Shown piece by piece: positions 11,251 through 22,017 of a stretch of 38,493 nucleotides of DNA. The position numbers were made by a program, and so were the translations under genes. How positions within the stretch are numbered: position 1 is the first letter of the stretch; every line of letters begins with the position of its first letter. The notes under the pieces are model-generated. The model was not told the origin of the DNA. It ran no database searches and saw only the letters and a program-made list of their open reading frames with translations. Source of the DNA: Fragilariopsis cylindrus CCMP1102 (taxonomy: Eukaryota > Bacillariophyta > Bacillariophyceae > Bacillariales > Bacillariaceae); contig FMBT01000604.1 in assembly GCA_900095095.1 (NCBI GenBank), forward strand, positions 1 to 38,493. The letters run 5' to 3'.

Positions 11251-11281
11251 CCGTACCGTACCGTACCGTACCGTACCGTAC
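11251..11281. repeat. (CCGTA)n microsatellite
   Basis: Six consecutive CCGTA units about 170 bp upstream of the minus-strand start codon at 11080. The same CCGTA word appears in shorter form near 23030-23042. Confidence 0.9.
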
Positions 11282-12160
11282 AACGCAACGAATGAATGAT
11301 TTTTTTTTTTCATTTTTTTCCTTTTGATTTGTGAAGAAATCAAATCGTCGGAGTCGATCATCAGGCCCTGAATCATCGCTCTCGGACCGGCCCCATTTTG
11401 TTGCGAATCTTGCGACTATGCCTTTTACTTGGGGTTATACAAAATCAATAAGTGTATTGTGAGACGCTCGTGAATTTGAAAATAAATAGTATAGTGCCTT
11501 AAAAACTATCCAATGCGCGTATCAGCCATGCGCGATGATTTGCAATATTCTAGTACTCGGATCGTCACGCACACTACAGTATTGCGTGATACCGTAATTC
11601 AAGATCAGGCACAGCCAGGCCCTAATTCATCGCAAATCAATCGGAATTGAAATTCATTGTTGACTCAGAGAAATTTCATTGGACGTAATGACTAATTATA
11701 TTATGCTTACATACGCCAAAAATCAAGGGGCTATAAAAAGTTACTCACGAGTAGAAACTGAACTTCGAAAAGCAACATTTATTTTAATATTATTTGTTCT
11801 ACTTGTGCCCAGGATTTCATATAATACCGATTGATGTAAAAAGGCATATATGATAATATTATTAAAACGCGCGCGATTTAAATTGGTATGCGCGATTACA
11901 TATTTTATTATCAACATTGGATTTTCGATTTCGAGTCGAGTGAGTCGAGTCGTGCGTCGCGACTCAAATTTAAATTGCTTGTTTAATTTTTTTTTTAAAT
12001 TTCTAAAAATGTAGCCGTTACTTTAACGACATGTGTAATTAAACATTACTACTGTACTTCGAGTAGAAGTAGTATCGAACATTAAGGTAGTAAAAACCAA
12101 AACGTATCATTTTAAAAGTATATACTGGTATTATGTTTGCCGTCATTTTATAATACAGTC

Positions 12161-12195
12161 TATCATATCATATCATATCATATCATATTATATCA
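12161..12195. repeat. (TATCA)n microsatellite
   Basis: Five or more TATCA units with a final degenerate copy, inside the divergent intergenic region. Confidence 0.85.
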
Positions 12196-12412
12196 TTATT
12201 CAAAGAAATAATCGTGCCTGCCTCAACTACTAACTTACTGTAGTAACGTTACCACTATTCGACCGTCTGTACAGTAAGAAGAACTAAAGTGTGTACTACT
12301 GCAGTACGTACAGTTTACGTGACGTGACGTGACGTGACTCCGCCAGATACTACAGTGCCTCTGTCCATACAGTAGGAAGAAAGGAACAGTAGTACAATAC
12401 AGTAATCGCACA

Positions 12413-12436
12413 TACAGTACAGTACAGTACAGTACA
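12413..12436. repeat. (GTACA)n microsatellite
   Basis: Four to five ACAGT/GTACA units, the purest example of a CAGTAC word that recurs in many non-coding parts of the window. Confidence 0.85.
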
Positions 12437-12566
12437 TACTCAGAGTAAGAATCGAATCTAGAATCGAATCCAGAATCGAATCTAGAAACTGATCGGACGG
12501 CACGACAGCGCCATATATATTGCAAGTGACTAGACTAGACTTATTCTCTATCATTATTATTATAAA

Positions 12567-13936
12567 ATGGTACTAGAACTTCGACGACGACGACGACAAC
12601 GACGACAGCAACAACAACAACAACAACATAATTATCCACTACGAATATTATTATATGTCGTCATTAATATTGCATTAGTATTTGCGATGACGTCGACAAC
12701 GACGACGACAGCTGTAATAATGGAAGAGGAACAACAACAACAACAACAACAACATAATAATAATGATAATAATGATAATAATGTATGTACATGGTCCGAC
12801 GAACACGGAAAAGAAAGATGCGCTAATAGTAAGAATAGTGATGGCGATGGCGATGATATTAATAGTGACGACGACGAAAAGAAAAGGAACTAATAAAGAA
12901 GAAGGATAAGAAACAAACAAATCAATTTTTACCAACCTCCGAAGGTGGACGTGATTATTTTGATGATGATTATCTTGATGATGATGACGACGATGATGAC
13001 GACGATGATGATGATGACTATAGTAGTGGTGGACGTAATGAGGATGATGATGATTATTTAGAAAATTATTTAGAATGGCCCGAGGAAGAAACTGGTGAAG
13101 AATTTGATGTCTGGATTCATGGTGATAAATCGGAACTCTATTATGAATTACAGTGTGATAATCAAGAACAAGGAGATGATGAAGGAGAAGAACATATCAC
13201 AAATATACATACCAAAGCAACATGGGAGATATTTAATACAGTATACAATCAAATACTTGTAGAGAGTAGTACCAAACAAAGTACATCGTCCATACCCTCC
13301 AAATATGACACGAATGGGTATCACTATCCAATTGAAATTAAATATGATCCAATAGTGGGTCGTGGTGTGTACGCATTACAAGACATCTCGAAAGGTTCCT
13401 TACTCTATACCTCTATCAATACTGCTACATTTTTAGAAGGACAAACATTTCGTAATTTCCTTAAAGCATTATCTACCAATCACAACAATAAAAAATTAGC
13501 CTGTGATGTCATGATCTGGTCGTATGTACGATTAATTAAACCACCAAAATCAAAATCTACTACTGTTACTGGTGACAATCAGAACAACAACGAGGACGAT
13601 AATGATGATGACGATGACGATGATGATGACGAGTATATATATTACGATAACAGTGAAGATGACTATATGATCTGTTGTGATTTAGATGAAGGGTCCTTTA
13701 TTAATAGTGCGGATTATGAGTATCAATATAATATGGCATTAGGTACTTCCAGTGATACTACACCCGGTGGTATCTTGTATAATGATCCCACCATTACCAA
13801 CAAAGAGAAAATTGAATTATGGTATGGCTGTGAAATGAAATTTTATGCTTCTCAAGATATAAAAAGGGGAGAGGAAATTCGTGCCGATTATAGTGATTTT
13901 GTGGAAACTGATGGATGGAAATTTTTAGGATTATAA
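12567..13936 (+). CDS. SET-domain protein with signal/anchor segment, one probable 1-nt frameshift
   Basis: ATG at 12567 begins a basic, Q-rich leader, then a hydrophobic segment (ILLYVVINIALVFAM) that is a signal peptide or anchor, then Q/N runs and VCTWSDEHGKERC. The frame stops at 12893, but the +2 frame is open from there to TAA at 13936; one missing A in the GAAAAGAAAAGG tract near 12875-12890 would join them into about 457 residues. The second part holds acidic runs, then GRGVYALQDISKGSLL (first SET strand motif) and FYASQDIKRGEEIRADYSDF (closing SET motif, GEEI-x-x-DY). The substrate-pocket NHS core is atypical: FINSADYEYQYN sits where RFINHSCxPN is expected, and a D-rich insert splits the domain. 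SET proteins transfer methyl from SAM to lysines; the altered NHS motif and secretory N-terminus argue against a standard histone methyltransferase. The canonical post-SET cysteines are absent. Confidence 0.72.
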
Positions 13937-14565
13937 AATAATAGAAATGAAATGAAATGAAATAATAGTATAATAACACTACAGTAAGTTATTCAACTTC
14001 GTTTTCTAGTAAAATAAAATAGTACTTGTTTATTCTTTATTGCCCATTTTAATTTCTACTACCTTCAGTCAGTCAACGCACAATTAGTACGAGGAACTCG
14101 CGCGTTAAAGTTAACAAGCAAAGCAATGGTTTTTTTAAAAACAATATTTAAAATTGAAAGCTCAATCTCCGTACTTTGTCGGTTGATATTTAAGGTGCGA
14201 GTTCCTGTACTAGTAATCCTCAGCGAAGCAAAGTAGTCAAAGGACAGACCTGTACTTATTTAGTTTTATTTCATTATTGACTTGTCGTGTGACTCAAATC
14301 AATTGAAGCCACTTCTGTAACAACAAGAGGTTTGGTACAAAATATTGATTATTTTGTCCCCTCCTACATTTTATTTTTGGGCCCCCGCTATGCTAATTTT
14401 ATGGGGGATTGTTAATTATAACCTACTATTCAACTTGTGAATTGCCCCAAGAAAGCTTAGAAGTTGACCTGTGTTGCCTGTATAACTATAACTTATATAT
14501 AAAACTTATATAAATAGTAATTATAACTTCAGAAACTTAAAAACTTAATATATTGCATTAACTCA
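13937..14565. other. Convergent 3' intergenic region
   Basis: Lies between the SET gene and the ZIP transporter, which converge. It contains a GAAAT run at 13944-13963 and the inverted-repeat element listed at 14085-14213. TATAA/AACTTATA words at 14490-14550 may belong to 3' ends of either gene. No coding signal. Confidence 0.55.
14085..14213. mobile_element. Candidate MITE-like element with ~19-bp terminal inverted repeats
   Basis: TAGTAC(G)AGGAACTCGC at the left end is matched, as reverse complement, by GCGAGTTCCTGTACTA at the right end, about 18 of 20 positions pairing. The interior is about 90 bp, AT-rich and without coding potential. The size and structure fit a small non-autonomous DNA transposon, or a long hairpin in the transcribed 3' region. 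I cannot see a convincing target-site duplication and only one copy lies in the window, so the transposon reading is tentative. Confidence 0.4.
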
Positions 14566-16969
14566 TCATACGTATAATTCTGTTGCTATCATCATACATG
14601 CACCAGTAATTGTACCCCATATTATTGATCGATAATATTGATAGTAATATTTTATCATCCTCCTCATTCTTAGAATAGTAGTAGTGTTCTTCTCGTGATT
14701 GCTATTGTTGTAATTGCTTTTATTACTAGTAATAATAATACTTTTAATTGCTTCTGGATATAATTCCCATATTGATACTGTTATCATAACACCAGAAACA
14801 AATGATAAAACATTTTTTAAATCAAGTCCATTATCATTATCATTACCATTATCATTACTATTCCTTAGGAAGAATAATGCCACTAATGCACCGATTGGTT
14901 CTGCGAGGCCTGAGATGGATGCTAACCAAAATGCTAACCATGGCCGATCTGGACGTGCTACCATACATGGTACTTGATTTTTTTTTTAAAGTTTTTGTTT
15001 TGTTTGATGAATATCATGATGGATGTATGTATGTGTTTTTGTTGGTACAGTAGTTTTTGAAAACGAATGAGTCAATGGAATTAACATAGAATAAATAGTA
15101 AATAAGAATGGTGAGGTAGGTATTGCGTACAATCAATCACTGTGTTGCTTTTGTCGTCGTTGCCCCGAATATAAATGAAAACGAATAATAGAAAATCAAT
15201 GAATTGTTAATTGATTTGATCGATCGATCGATCGATCGATCGATCGATCGATCGATCGCCGCACTGCACTGCACTGCACTGCACTGCACTGTACTTATGC
15301 GTTTGTATAGTGCCGTCCATCAAAAAGAATGGTTCACGGATCGGTTGATCGGTTTATCGGTTTATCGGTGAATCAGATCGTATCGTATCGAATCGAATCG
15401 AATTGAAATCATTTATTTGAACTAACCACATACAACTTTATCCAAAAAATAGAATAAAATAAAATAAATCTAAAAAACTTAAAACTTACCACTAATTGCT
15501 ATTCCTTCTGGTACATTATGGAAAAATATACCAATTGCCACAGTAATACCTAATTCAGGTGATTCCTTTGCAGATGCAGCCTGTTGTTAGGTTAGTAGGA
15601 ACGGTAGTGAGTGAGTTGAAGTTGAGTTGAAGTTGAAGTTGATGTGCTGTGCTGCATTGCATACATAATATGAGCATAATATATATATATACTGAATGAC
15701 GGTGAAATGAATAATAATACAGTATAATATACAGTATAATACAGTACGTACCACACATAATCCTTCTGGAAAATTATGGATTAATAAACTTGTAAATAAC
15801 AGAAGTGCTACACGCCAGGAACGTTTCCGACGTTCTGTTGAAAATAATGCTGTTGTTGTGAAATCTTCATTCTCCTTATCTTGCCGATCATCTTGCTGAT
15901 CATTATTTTCTTGCTGATAATTAACATTATTATCTTGCGGATTGTTGGAGGATGACGACAAGGATGTAATAGTATCAGTAGATATACTATGGTTTAATAC
16001 CACCCTTGTTGTTTTACGTTGCCTGACTACTAGTAACGGTGCGGCCGTCTTAGTGTTATTTGTGTTATCGTTATTGCTATCTGATAATGTATTCCAATTT
16101 TCTTCTACTAGTGATAATTCGTCACCACTCGTTATTGTGTTATTGTCATTGTCATTACTAGCGTTGTCATCATCATCATTATCCATAGAAAGATATAAAT
16201 CATAATTTCCGTTATCGCCTACTTTATTATCGTCATCAGATGATGCCAGTAAATAAATATTATCTGGATCTGGTAAAAAAATTAATAACTTGGATAGTAT
16301 CAGATAGGCAATCACACCTATAAAAAATGCTCCAATTCGTTCCATTATTATTTTTGTATGATATAGTATGATAGTTTCTGTTTCTATTGTTTCTACACCT
16401 GTATCAACTTTTGTGACTGTAGTGGTAGTTATCATACCATCCATTACTTCTGGTAATAATGAGATAATAGAGATTGTAATCATTACCGAGGCTGCTAATG
16501 ATAACGAAAAGGACATTATTTTATAGATGGTCGAAGATTGGAAACAAAATATTATGGAGGCACCAATACATGTCGATCCACCCGCTAGACAGGATAAGAA
16601 TAATGGAAAATAAAAATTTGAATCATTGGAATCATTTGAATTTGAATCTTGACTATTTTCCTTAGTATGGTCTTGATTTGTATTATTATTACTGTCATTA
16701 TTATGCCGTACGACATCATCTATGCCTATTACGTCAATTAATGTTGTCGCTTTAGTAATCGAATTGTTATTATCATTATTATTAGATGCTGTTATTGTTG
16801 TCTCTTTCAATACGGCGGAGGCGGAGGAGTCGGTTGCTACTGCTGTGCCTGTAATACCTGTACCTGTTATTGATAATATGCTTGCTGTTGTGGTCGACGA
16901 CGACGACGACGAAACAAGTAGTAGTAGTAGTACTAGACGTTGAGTAGTAAATAATATCATCCTCATCAT
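14566..16969 (-). CDS. ZIP-family metal transporter (ZupT/GufA-like), three exons
   Basis: Exons on the minus strand are 15752-16969, 15490-15580 and 14566-14972, with introns 15581-15751 (GTACGT..CAG) and 14973-15489 (GTAAGT..AG). The spliced length is exactly 572 codons. The N-terminus is a signal peptide (RLVLLLLLVSSSS) and an S/T/N-rich lumenal or extracellular stretch. Membrane helices follow: FPLFLSCLAGGSTCIGASII; LAASVMITISIISLLPEVM; IGAFFIGVIAYLILSKLLIF; then a long D/N-rich loop; LLFTSLLIHNFPEGLCV; ITVAIGIFFHNVPEGIAIS; WLAFWLASISGLAEPIGALV; a further helix at FVSGVMITVSIWELYPEA; and a final one. HNFPEG and HNVPEG are the paired metal-binding motifs of TM4/TM5, and the second is completed across exon 2. 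Zn, Fe or Mn uptake into the cytosol is the family role. The loop is acidic rather than His-rich. Confidence 0.9.
15218..15291. repeat. (GATC)n followed by (GCACT)n, inside ZIP intron 2
   Basis: About ten GATC units (15218-15258), which are self-complementary, run into six GCACT units (15261-15291). The pair sits within the 517-bp second intron of the ZIP gene. Confidence 0.9.
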
Positions 16970-17973
16970 GGCATGGCAGCATGCAAGTTAGTTTTAAGTT
17001 TTTTCAGATGACACTTTATGACGGATGTTGTGGATGATATGGTGATAGTATGGTGATGATGAATCAATCGATCTAGATTCAATGTTCATCGCATTACTAC
17101 CGTGTGATTTAAAAAAAAATATTAACGCGAAAAAGCGAAAATGAGAGGAAGAAAATGATGAATAAATTCAAAATAGAGAGGATATGCAAATGATTGCGAA
17201 TAAAAAATAAATAATACTACCCCCGTAATAGCAAATGAACGAATGCTAGGCGCGTGGGAAACTGAAACGTGCCACGCATTTTACGTATGCAAATTACGTG
17301 ATAAAATAATAATTTAATCGAGGAATAAAGCGAGTAGTAGAACATGCTCAAAAGTGTTAATAGTTAGCTATAATAGCAATCTATTCTATTGCATGCAAGG
17401 AAGGAAGGATGAAGAAAATTGTACTTACTTTGGTTCCAGGAATGTAGTGATATATTGATTAAGTAGAGACCAAGTAGTTGACTATAAAAATTGAGATTTA
17501 ACATTAACACGTGAAAACACGCGCAATTTTGGTTTATGTGTTCTATTGAAGAAAGAATTCAATGACTTTGTAAATTGTTTCTTGTTCGTTCTTTATTACT
17601 ACACAAACAATCAAGGACGATCGAGTGAACGAACGAACAAACAAACAACAGCAAAGGAAGCACATCAATCAATCAATCAATATAAATCAGATCTCATAAT
17701 TTCAAATAAATCAGAATAAAGAACAAAAACAAGTTGCCTAACAGTAAAGTACAGCCAGTACAGTACAGTACAACGCCTAGCGCATCACCGTTTAACGTCC
17801 GGCCACTTCACAATCGTAGTTTAGACACACTACTGTATACTTGTACAGTACATAAACTTTATTCGATCGGGACACACAACATTTCATCTATAAACATCCA
17901 ATTACTGCCCACGAAAATTTTCATTTTATGACGAATTTAAGATGATTATTACAATTACATTATTCATGCCTTG

Positions 17974-18012
<39 letters not shown>

Positions 18013-18017
18013 TTCAT
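16970..18017. other. Upstream region of the ZIP gene and 3' flank of the CRAL-TRIO gene
   Basis: Both flanking genes are on the minus strand; the part nearest 16970 should hold the ZIP promoter. GCGCGTGGG and ACGTGCCACGC words lie at 17250-17278. A GAACGAAC/CAAACAAA stretch occurs at 17625-17650. The 65-codon plus-strand frame at 17734-17931 has no domain and overlaps a GTACAGTACAGT repeat; I do not call it. A (TA)n run at 17978-18008 lies about ten bases beyond the CRAL-TRIO stop codon. Confidence 0.5.
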
Positions 18018-19433
18018 TTATTGTTTGAGCAACTTGTCAATTTCTAAAAGGAATGATTGTCTTTTACTGCCATTGTAGATAGCCAGGGGTGTTAAATCAC
18101 GTAAGGAACCCAAGACGGGGGCACGAAGAAATTTTAATTTCTTTTGAATTGATTTTGGAAATAATGGTTTGAAAAACGAGGCAAAGGCCTGTAAGATAAA
18201 GGGTAAATTTAAGATCATTGTCGGTCCTGCTAAGGATGGGTATAATTTTTCATATTGTGCCGAACTCGACGACAATGCTTTCGAGAATCTTGGATCGGGT
18301 GGTTTTCGGACACCTAATAATATATATATAGCGCAAAATAATATGTGTATAGAATAAAAAAAAAAATAAAAAAAAAAAGTAAGAAGAAGGGTACAAAACA
18401 AAAGTGTATTTATAACGATTCTGATGGAATATTTATATCTTCAAGCAAGGGGGTGACCTCGATCTTCAAGATGAACTATACTTTTTATGCAATTTCTCGT
18501 CACTTTCCAATAAGAAACTAACGTCTAGTAGTTCCACAAACACAAGAAGAAAACTCACCAGTTATATCGTTTGCAAGAATAACTTCACACAACCGTCCAG
18601 TTTGTTCCGAGCGTTGATTGGCGACTAAATGATGTATTTCTTTCACATACAGAAAGAAATCCGATAACTGATCCACAGTAACCTCATTCATCAATTTAGT
18701 ATCATCAATCAAGGATGCACGGATGACATAAACAAGATCACCATCGGCGGGGGCTAATGTCACAAATGTTTTCGAGGTGACATATTTATTAATGAGGGAA
18801 GCATGGGGTGCCGAATCACGAACAATATCATTATTCCATTTTCCTTGTTCTTTCGTAGCAGCATTGTAGGCTTGTAATGCTGCCTCCATAATGGCTTTCC
18901 CTCTTGTGGTCTTGCGATAATCGAGTGCCTCCCGTAATGCTATTTTGGCTTCCCATCCTGTTTCAAATGCTAAAGCAAATCGTAATCGTATCACTTCCGA
19001 AACAACAACGACATCGTCATCGTTGTTCTCCTCGTTATCGTTATCATTACCAACACTAACGGTAGCAAGAGAATTGACCACTCTTCGATTCCGGTCCAGC
19101 AAAAGTGAATATCTTTTTTCGTTTCAATCCGTTTTCCTCTTCTACTTGCCGCCGCCGAGGATGAAGTTGTGGCGGATAAACCACCCGTTCTCGTCTTCGT
19201 GTTGTTATTGCTGGTATTGTTGATGTTTTTACTGCTGCTGCTGCTGGTATTATTGTTGTTGTTGATATTGATGATGGTGTAACACCTTTACCAGCTTTCT
19301 CCAATGTTACAAACGGGGAGGACGAAGACGAGAATGCAGAAGCGTAGTTGATTATACTAGTACATAATATACAGCATAACAAAACAGAGAACTTAAAAAG
19401 AAGGATGATGGTAGTAGTAGTAGATCTGAACAT
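18018..19433 (-). CDS. Plastid-targeted CRAL-TRIO (Sec14-like) lipid-binding protein, one probable frameshift
   Basis: Minus-strand exons are 18559-19433 and 18018-18313, with intron 18314-18558 (GTGAGT..AG). The N-terminus has a signal core (IILLFKFSVLLCCILCTSII) ending in ASAF at residues 31-34, the diatom bipartite plastid-targeting motif (Phe at the cleavage point), followed by an S/T/R-rich transit peptide. A six-T run (plus strand 19114-19119) has one base too many; removing it joins the leader to LLLDRNRRVVNSLATVSVG. The body then gives ATRG-type helices, the strand GDLVYVIRAS, an EVILANDITG strand, and across the intron the lipid-exchange region with YPSLAGPTMILNLPFILQAF, FKPLFPKSIQKKL and FLRAPVL, matching the CRAL-TRIO gate helix. 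About 389 residues after correction. The family carries small hydrophobic ligands (phosphoinositides, tocopherols, carotenoid-like). The ligand here is unknown; lipid transfer in or around the plastid is an inference. Confidence 0.78.
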
Positions 19434-20162
19434 GGTTAATTCCGTTTCAGTGTCTGTAATGAATGATATGCATTATGTATTATGATATGGCAGGTACTAC
19501 TCTACGCCTGCTGTAAAAGGTCCTCCAGTATTATTAGCAACCAGTATGTTCAAGAGTTGGCAGGGATGACGTGTACAACATTCTTTCTGACGAAAACAAA
19601 ATAATTCTTTTGAATTTTCGCGCCGGGGGATCTATCGAAACCATTGAATAAATCTCCGCGTGGAACTAGTCATTAATATAAAAACTAAAGATTTTACTAG
19701 TATTTGTTATTCTAGTATATAATAACAACTTTAGCATCAAATATATACACCTAAAAGGTCACTTTTTTGGAAAAATAAACTGTAAAGTTTACAAATGACA
19801 TATTTGATGAAGAACTGTCATATTTTTTAGTCTCCTAAGCCTTCTGGTATCTCATATTGTAGGCTCACACACGGCACACATCAAATAACCCCCCAAAATG
19901 GCCTATTTGTAGTGTTTTGTGGACATACAGTACACTCAAAAAGGTGAATCATCCAGAAAATATGGATAAGGTGCATCATATATACCAAAGGAAACTTGAT
20001 CCTGATGCTTTGTGTTGATGATCCAGCTTAGGTGCGCACAAAAGTGGAAAAACCTGTTTTGGGGGCCTAAATGGCCCATTTTGTGGTTAATGCGGCCCTA
20101 CAACTTCATAACCCCCATAGAAACCTAAGCATTATGTGGACCTTGTAGGTATAGATGTAATT

Positions 20163-20820
20163 GATGCTAGTACATCCGACCCATCTGATGTTGTCCTCTG
20201 CAACCTTTTCAAATGAGATATTTTGTGTTCATTTCTGATCAAAAAAGTTATTGTTTTTGTGCGTGCAACAACAGCAAACCGGATTTCATTCCACAACCAC
20301 AGGAACAGAAAAGTTGTTGAGGCAAACACAATGTTCTAGTACTCTATGTGGATGCTAGTACACCCAACCCATCTGCTGTTGTCCTCTGCAACCCTTTCAA
20401 ATGAGATATTTTGTGTCCATTTCTGGTCAAAAAAAATACTGATTTTGTGTGTGCAACAATAGCAAACCGGATTTCATTGAGCAACCACAGGAACAGAAAA
20501 GTTGTTGGAGGCCAACACAATGTTCTAGTACTCTATGTGGATGCTAGTGCACCCAACCCATCTGATGGTGTCCTCTGAAACCCTTTCAAATGAGATATTT
20601 TGTGTTTGTGTTCTTTTCTAATCAAAATGTTTATTGTTTTTGTGTGTGCAACAATAGCAAACAGGATTTCATGCCACAACCACAAGAACAGTTAACTTGT
20701 AGGAGGCATACACAATATTCTAGTACACTGTGTGGATGTTTGTGCACCTTACCTATCTGGTGTTGTCCTGTGCAACCCTTTTATATGAGATATTTTGTGG
20801 TTCATTTCTGATTAAAACAT
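20163..20820. repeat. ~190-bp tandem repeat, about 3.5 copies
   Basis: Units begin with GATGCTAGT-type words at 20163, 20351 and 20540 and with GATGTTTG at 20734 (periods 188, 189 and 194). Each includes CCCATCTGATG, TGTCCTCTGCAACC, CAAATGAGATATTTTGTG, a TTTTTGTG..GTGCAACAA block and CCACAACCACAGGAACAG. Units 1-3 are close to each other; the fourth is more diverged and cut short. None keeps an open frame through the array, so this looks like a minisatellite, or part of a mobile element, rather than a repeat protein. Confidence 0.88.
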
Positions 20821-20869
20821 TCCATGGTCCAAAACACATACATTATTCTATTATTTAAACATACCACCA

Positions 20870-21580
20870 GGTAAATTAGAACACAGAATTGATTCACTGC
20901 CCTCACTAAGAAATACAACTTGTGAAGGGAAAGCATCATCACCCCAACCCACCATTATTTTGGGTGCAAATGCAGTATACTCCTGTTTTTAAAAAAATCT
21001 CATATTATAGAGGACCATATTTAGAATAGTCACTGTTGGTCGACAATGCCCTCATACCAATTTTGGCAGAAACATCCACACAAATACTCATAAAACAAAG
21101 GAACTAAAATTTTGTTGAGTCATGTTGAGCTAATAATAATAGGATAAAATTGTTTTTGGCCCTTGGCAAGGAAATTCACCAATTTCGTCTTGCAGACATA
21201 TTATAACTATGCATAATATATATAATGGATTCCATAACTTTATCTTCTTGAGTTACTTTTCAAGCAAAAATAATAGCCGCAACAAATTAACTAGTAACAT
21301 GGTGTGTTAAAGACCAGTTATTATTCGTGGATGTGCGCATTAACTGAGCCGTGTATCACAGCAAATTCTTAAACCAATATTTGTTACTCACATGGGAGGG
21401 TAAAGGAACTTTCCTTGCCAAAGAACTTGCCCTCTCTCAGAAGTTCTACCCTTTTTTGTGTGACTAGAGTACTTATTGCACAGAATTGATGCAATAGGTA
21501 CAGGGACATCAGCATTGTATACAAGATCACTATTTGTGCCTGCCTGTGTGCACTCCATGCATTCAACTTGTTGTGTCATA
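20870..21580 (-). pseudogene. Coding-like tracts on the minus strand, possible exons of an unknown gene
   Basis: Two stretches read like protein rather than AT noise. The upstream one (about 21388-21579) reads GTNSDLVYNADVPVPIASIL and VLWQGKFLYPPM and ends at a good donor (GTGAGT at 21390). The second (about 20875-20985) begins after a T-rich tract plus CAG and reads APKIMVGWGDDAFPSQVVF then LSEGSESILCSNLPGG. They would be exons of one gene with an intron of roughly 400 bp, but the phases do not join simply, I recognise no family, and the region sits beside a tandem repeat, so a transposon fragment or dead gene is equally possible. Confidence 0.25.
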
Positions 21581-22017
21581 TGATGAGCATGTGTACATGT
21601 TGTTTCACATTATCATTATGTGTACAAGTCATTAGATATCATTGCACATTACCTACCTGTGTTCCATCAATCATACTGCTGTGGTGGCTGGTTCATATAT
21701 AATATTGGTTAGGTGTCATAGGAGGGGACTCCTAGCTGATAATTATTGTCCCTGACCACCTGACATAGTAATCAGCTCCCATCCACCTGTATGTTACAAT
21801 TTTATTCTATCTTCTTATCTTTAGACCAGACCATTGTTATGTGGTGTGTTGTGATGGCATGGCAAGAAAGATATTTGTTTTTTTACAGAAAAAATAAATT
21901 AGAAAAAGCAAAACAAAATAGTATATATGTATTCACACTTCATTAGACTTGAAATGCTGGCTTACACCTTTGAAGTGTAATGCTAACCAGTACAACAAAG
22001 CTGGATCACTAGATAAC

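Larger units (their letters stand above)
11081..12566. other. Divergent intergenic region (shared upstream region of two genes)
   Basis: Both flanking genes (secreted protein on minus, SET protein on plus) start outward from here, so promoters for both should lie within. I see no clear TATA element I would defend. Contents include the (CCGTA)n run at 11251-11281, CAGGCCCT..TTCATCGC-like direct repeats at 11362-11379 and 11616-11632, several TGCGCGAT words (11520-11540, 11870-11900), (TATCA)n at 12161-12195, (GTGAC)n at 12319-12338, (GTACA)n at 12413-12436 and three AGAATCGAATC units at 12447-12485. No gene is visible. Confidence 0.5.
19434..21979. other. Repeat-bearing interval with unresolved coding-like tracts
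   Basis: The first 150 bp are the upstream region of the CRAL-TRIO gene. From about 19890 the sequence is less microsatellite-like than elsewhere, with related words (AAATGGCCTATTTGTAG near 19898, AAATGGCCCATTTTGTGG near 20068). The tandem repeat at 20163-20820 and the minus-strand coding-like tracts at 20870-21580 are listed separately. The rest shows no gene I can support. Confidence 0.4.

Noticed and set aside
17734..17931. 65-codon plus-strand open frame
   Set aside because: It overlaps a GTACAGTACAGT repeat and ends in AT-rich noise; no family features.
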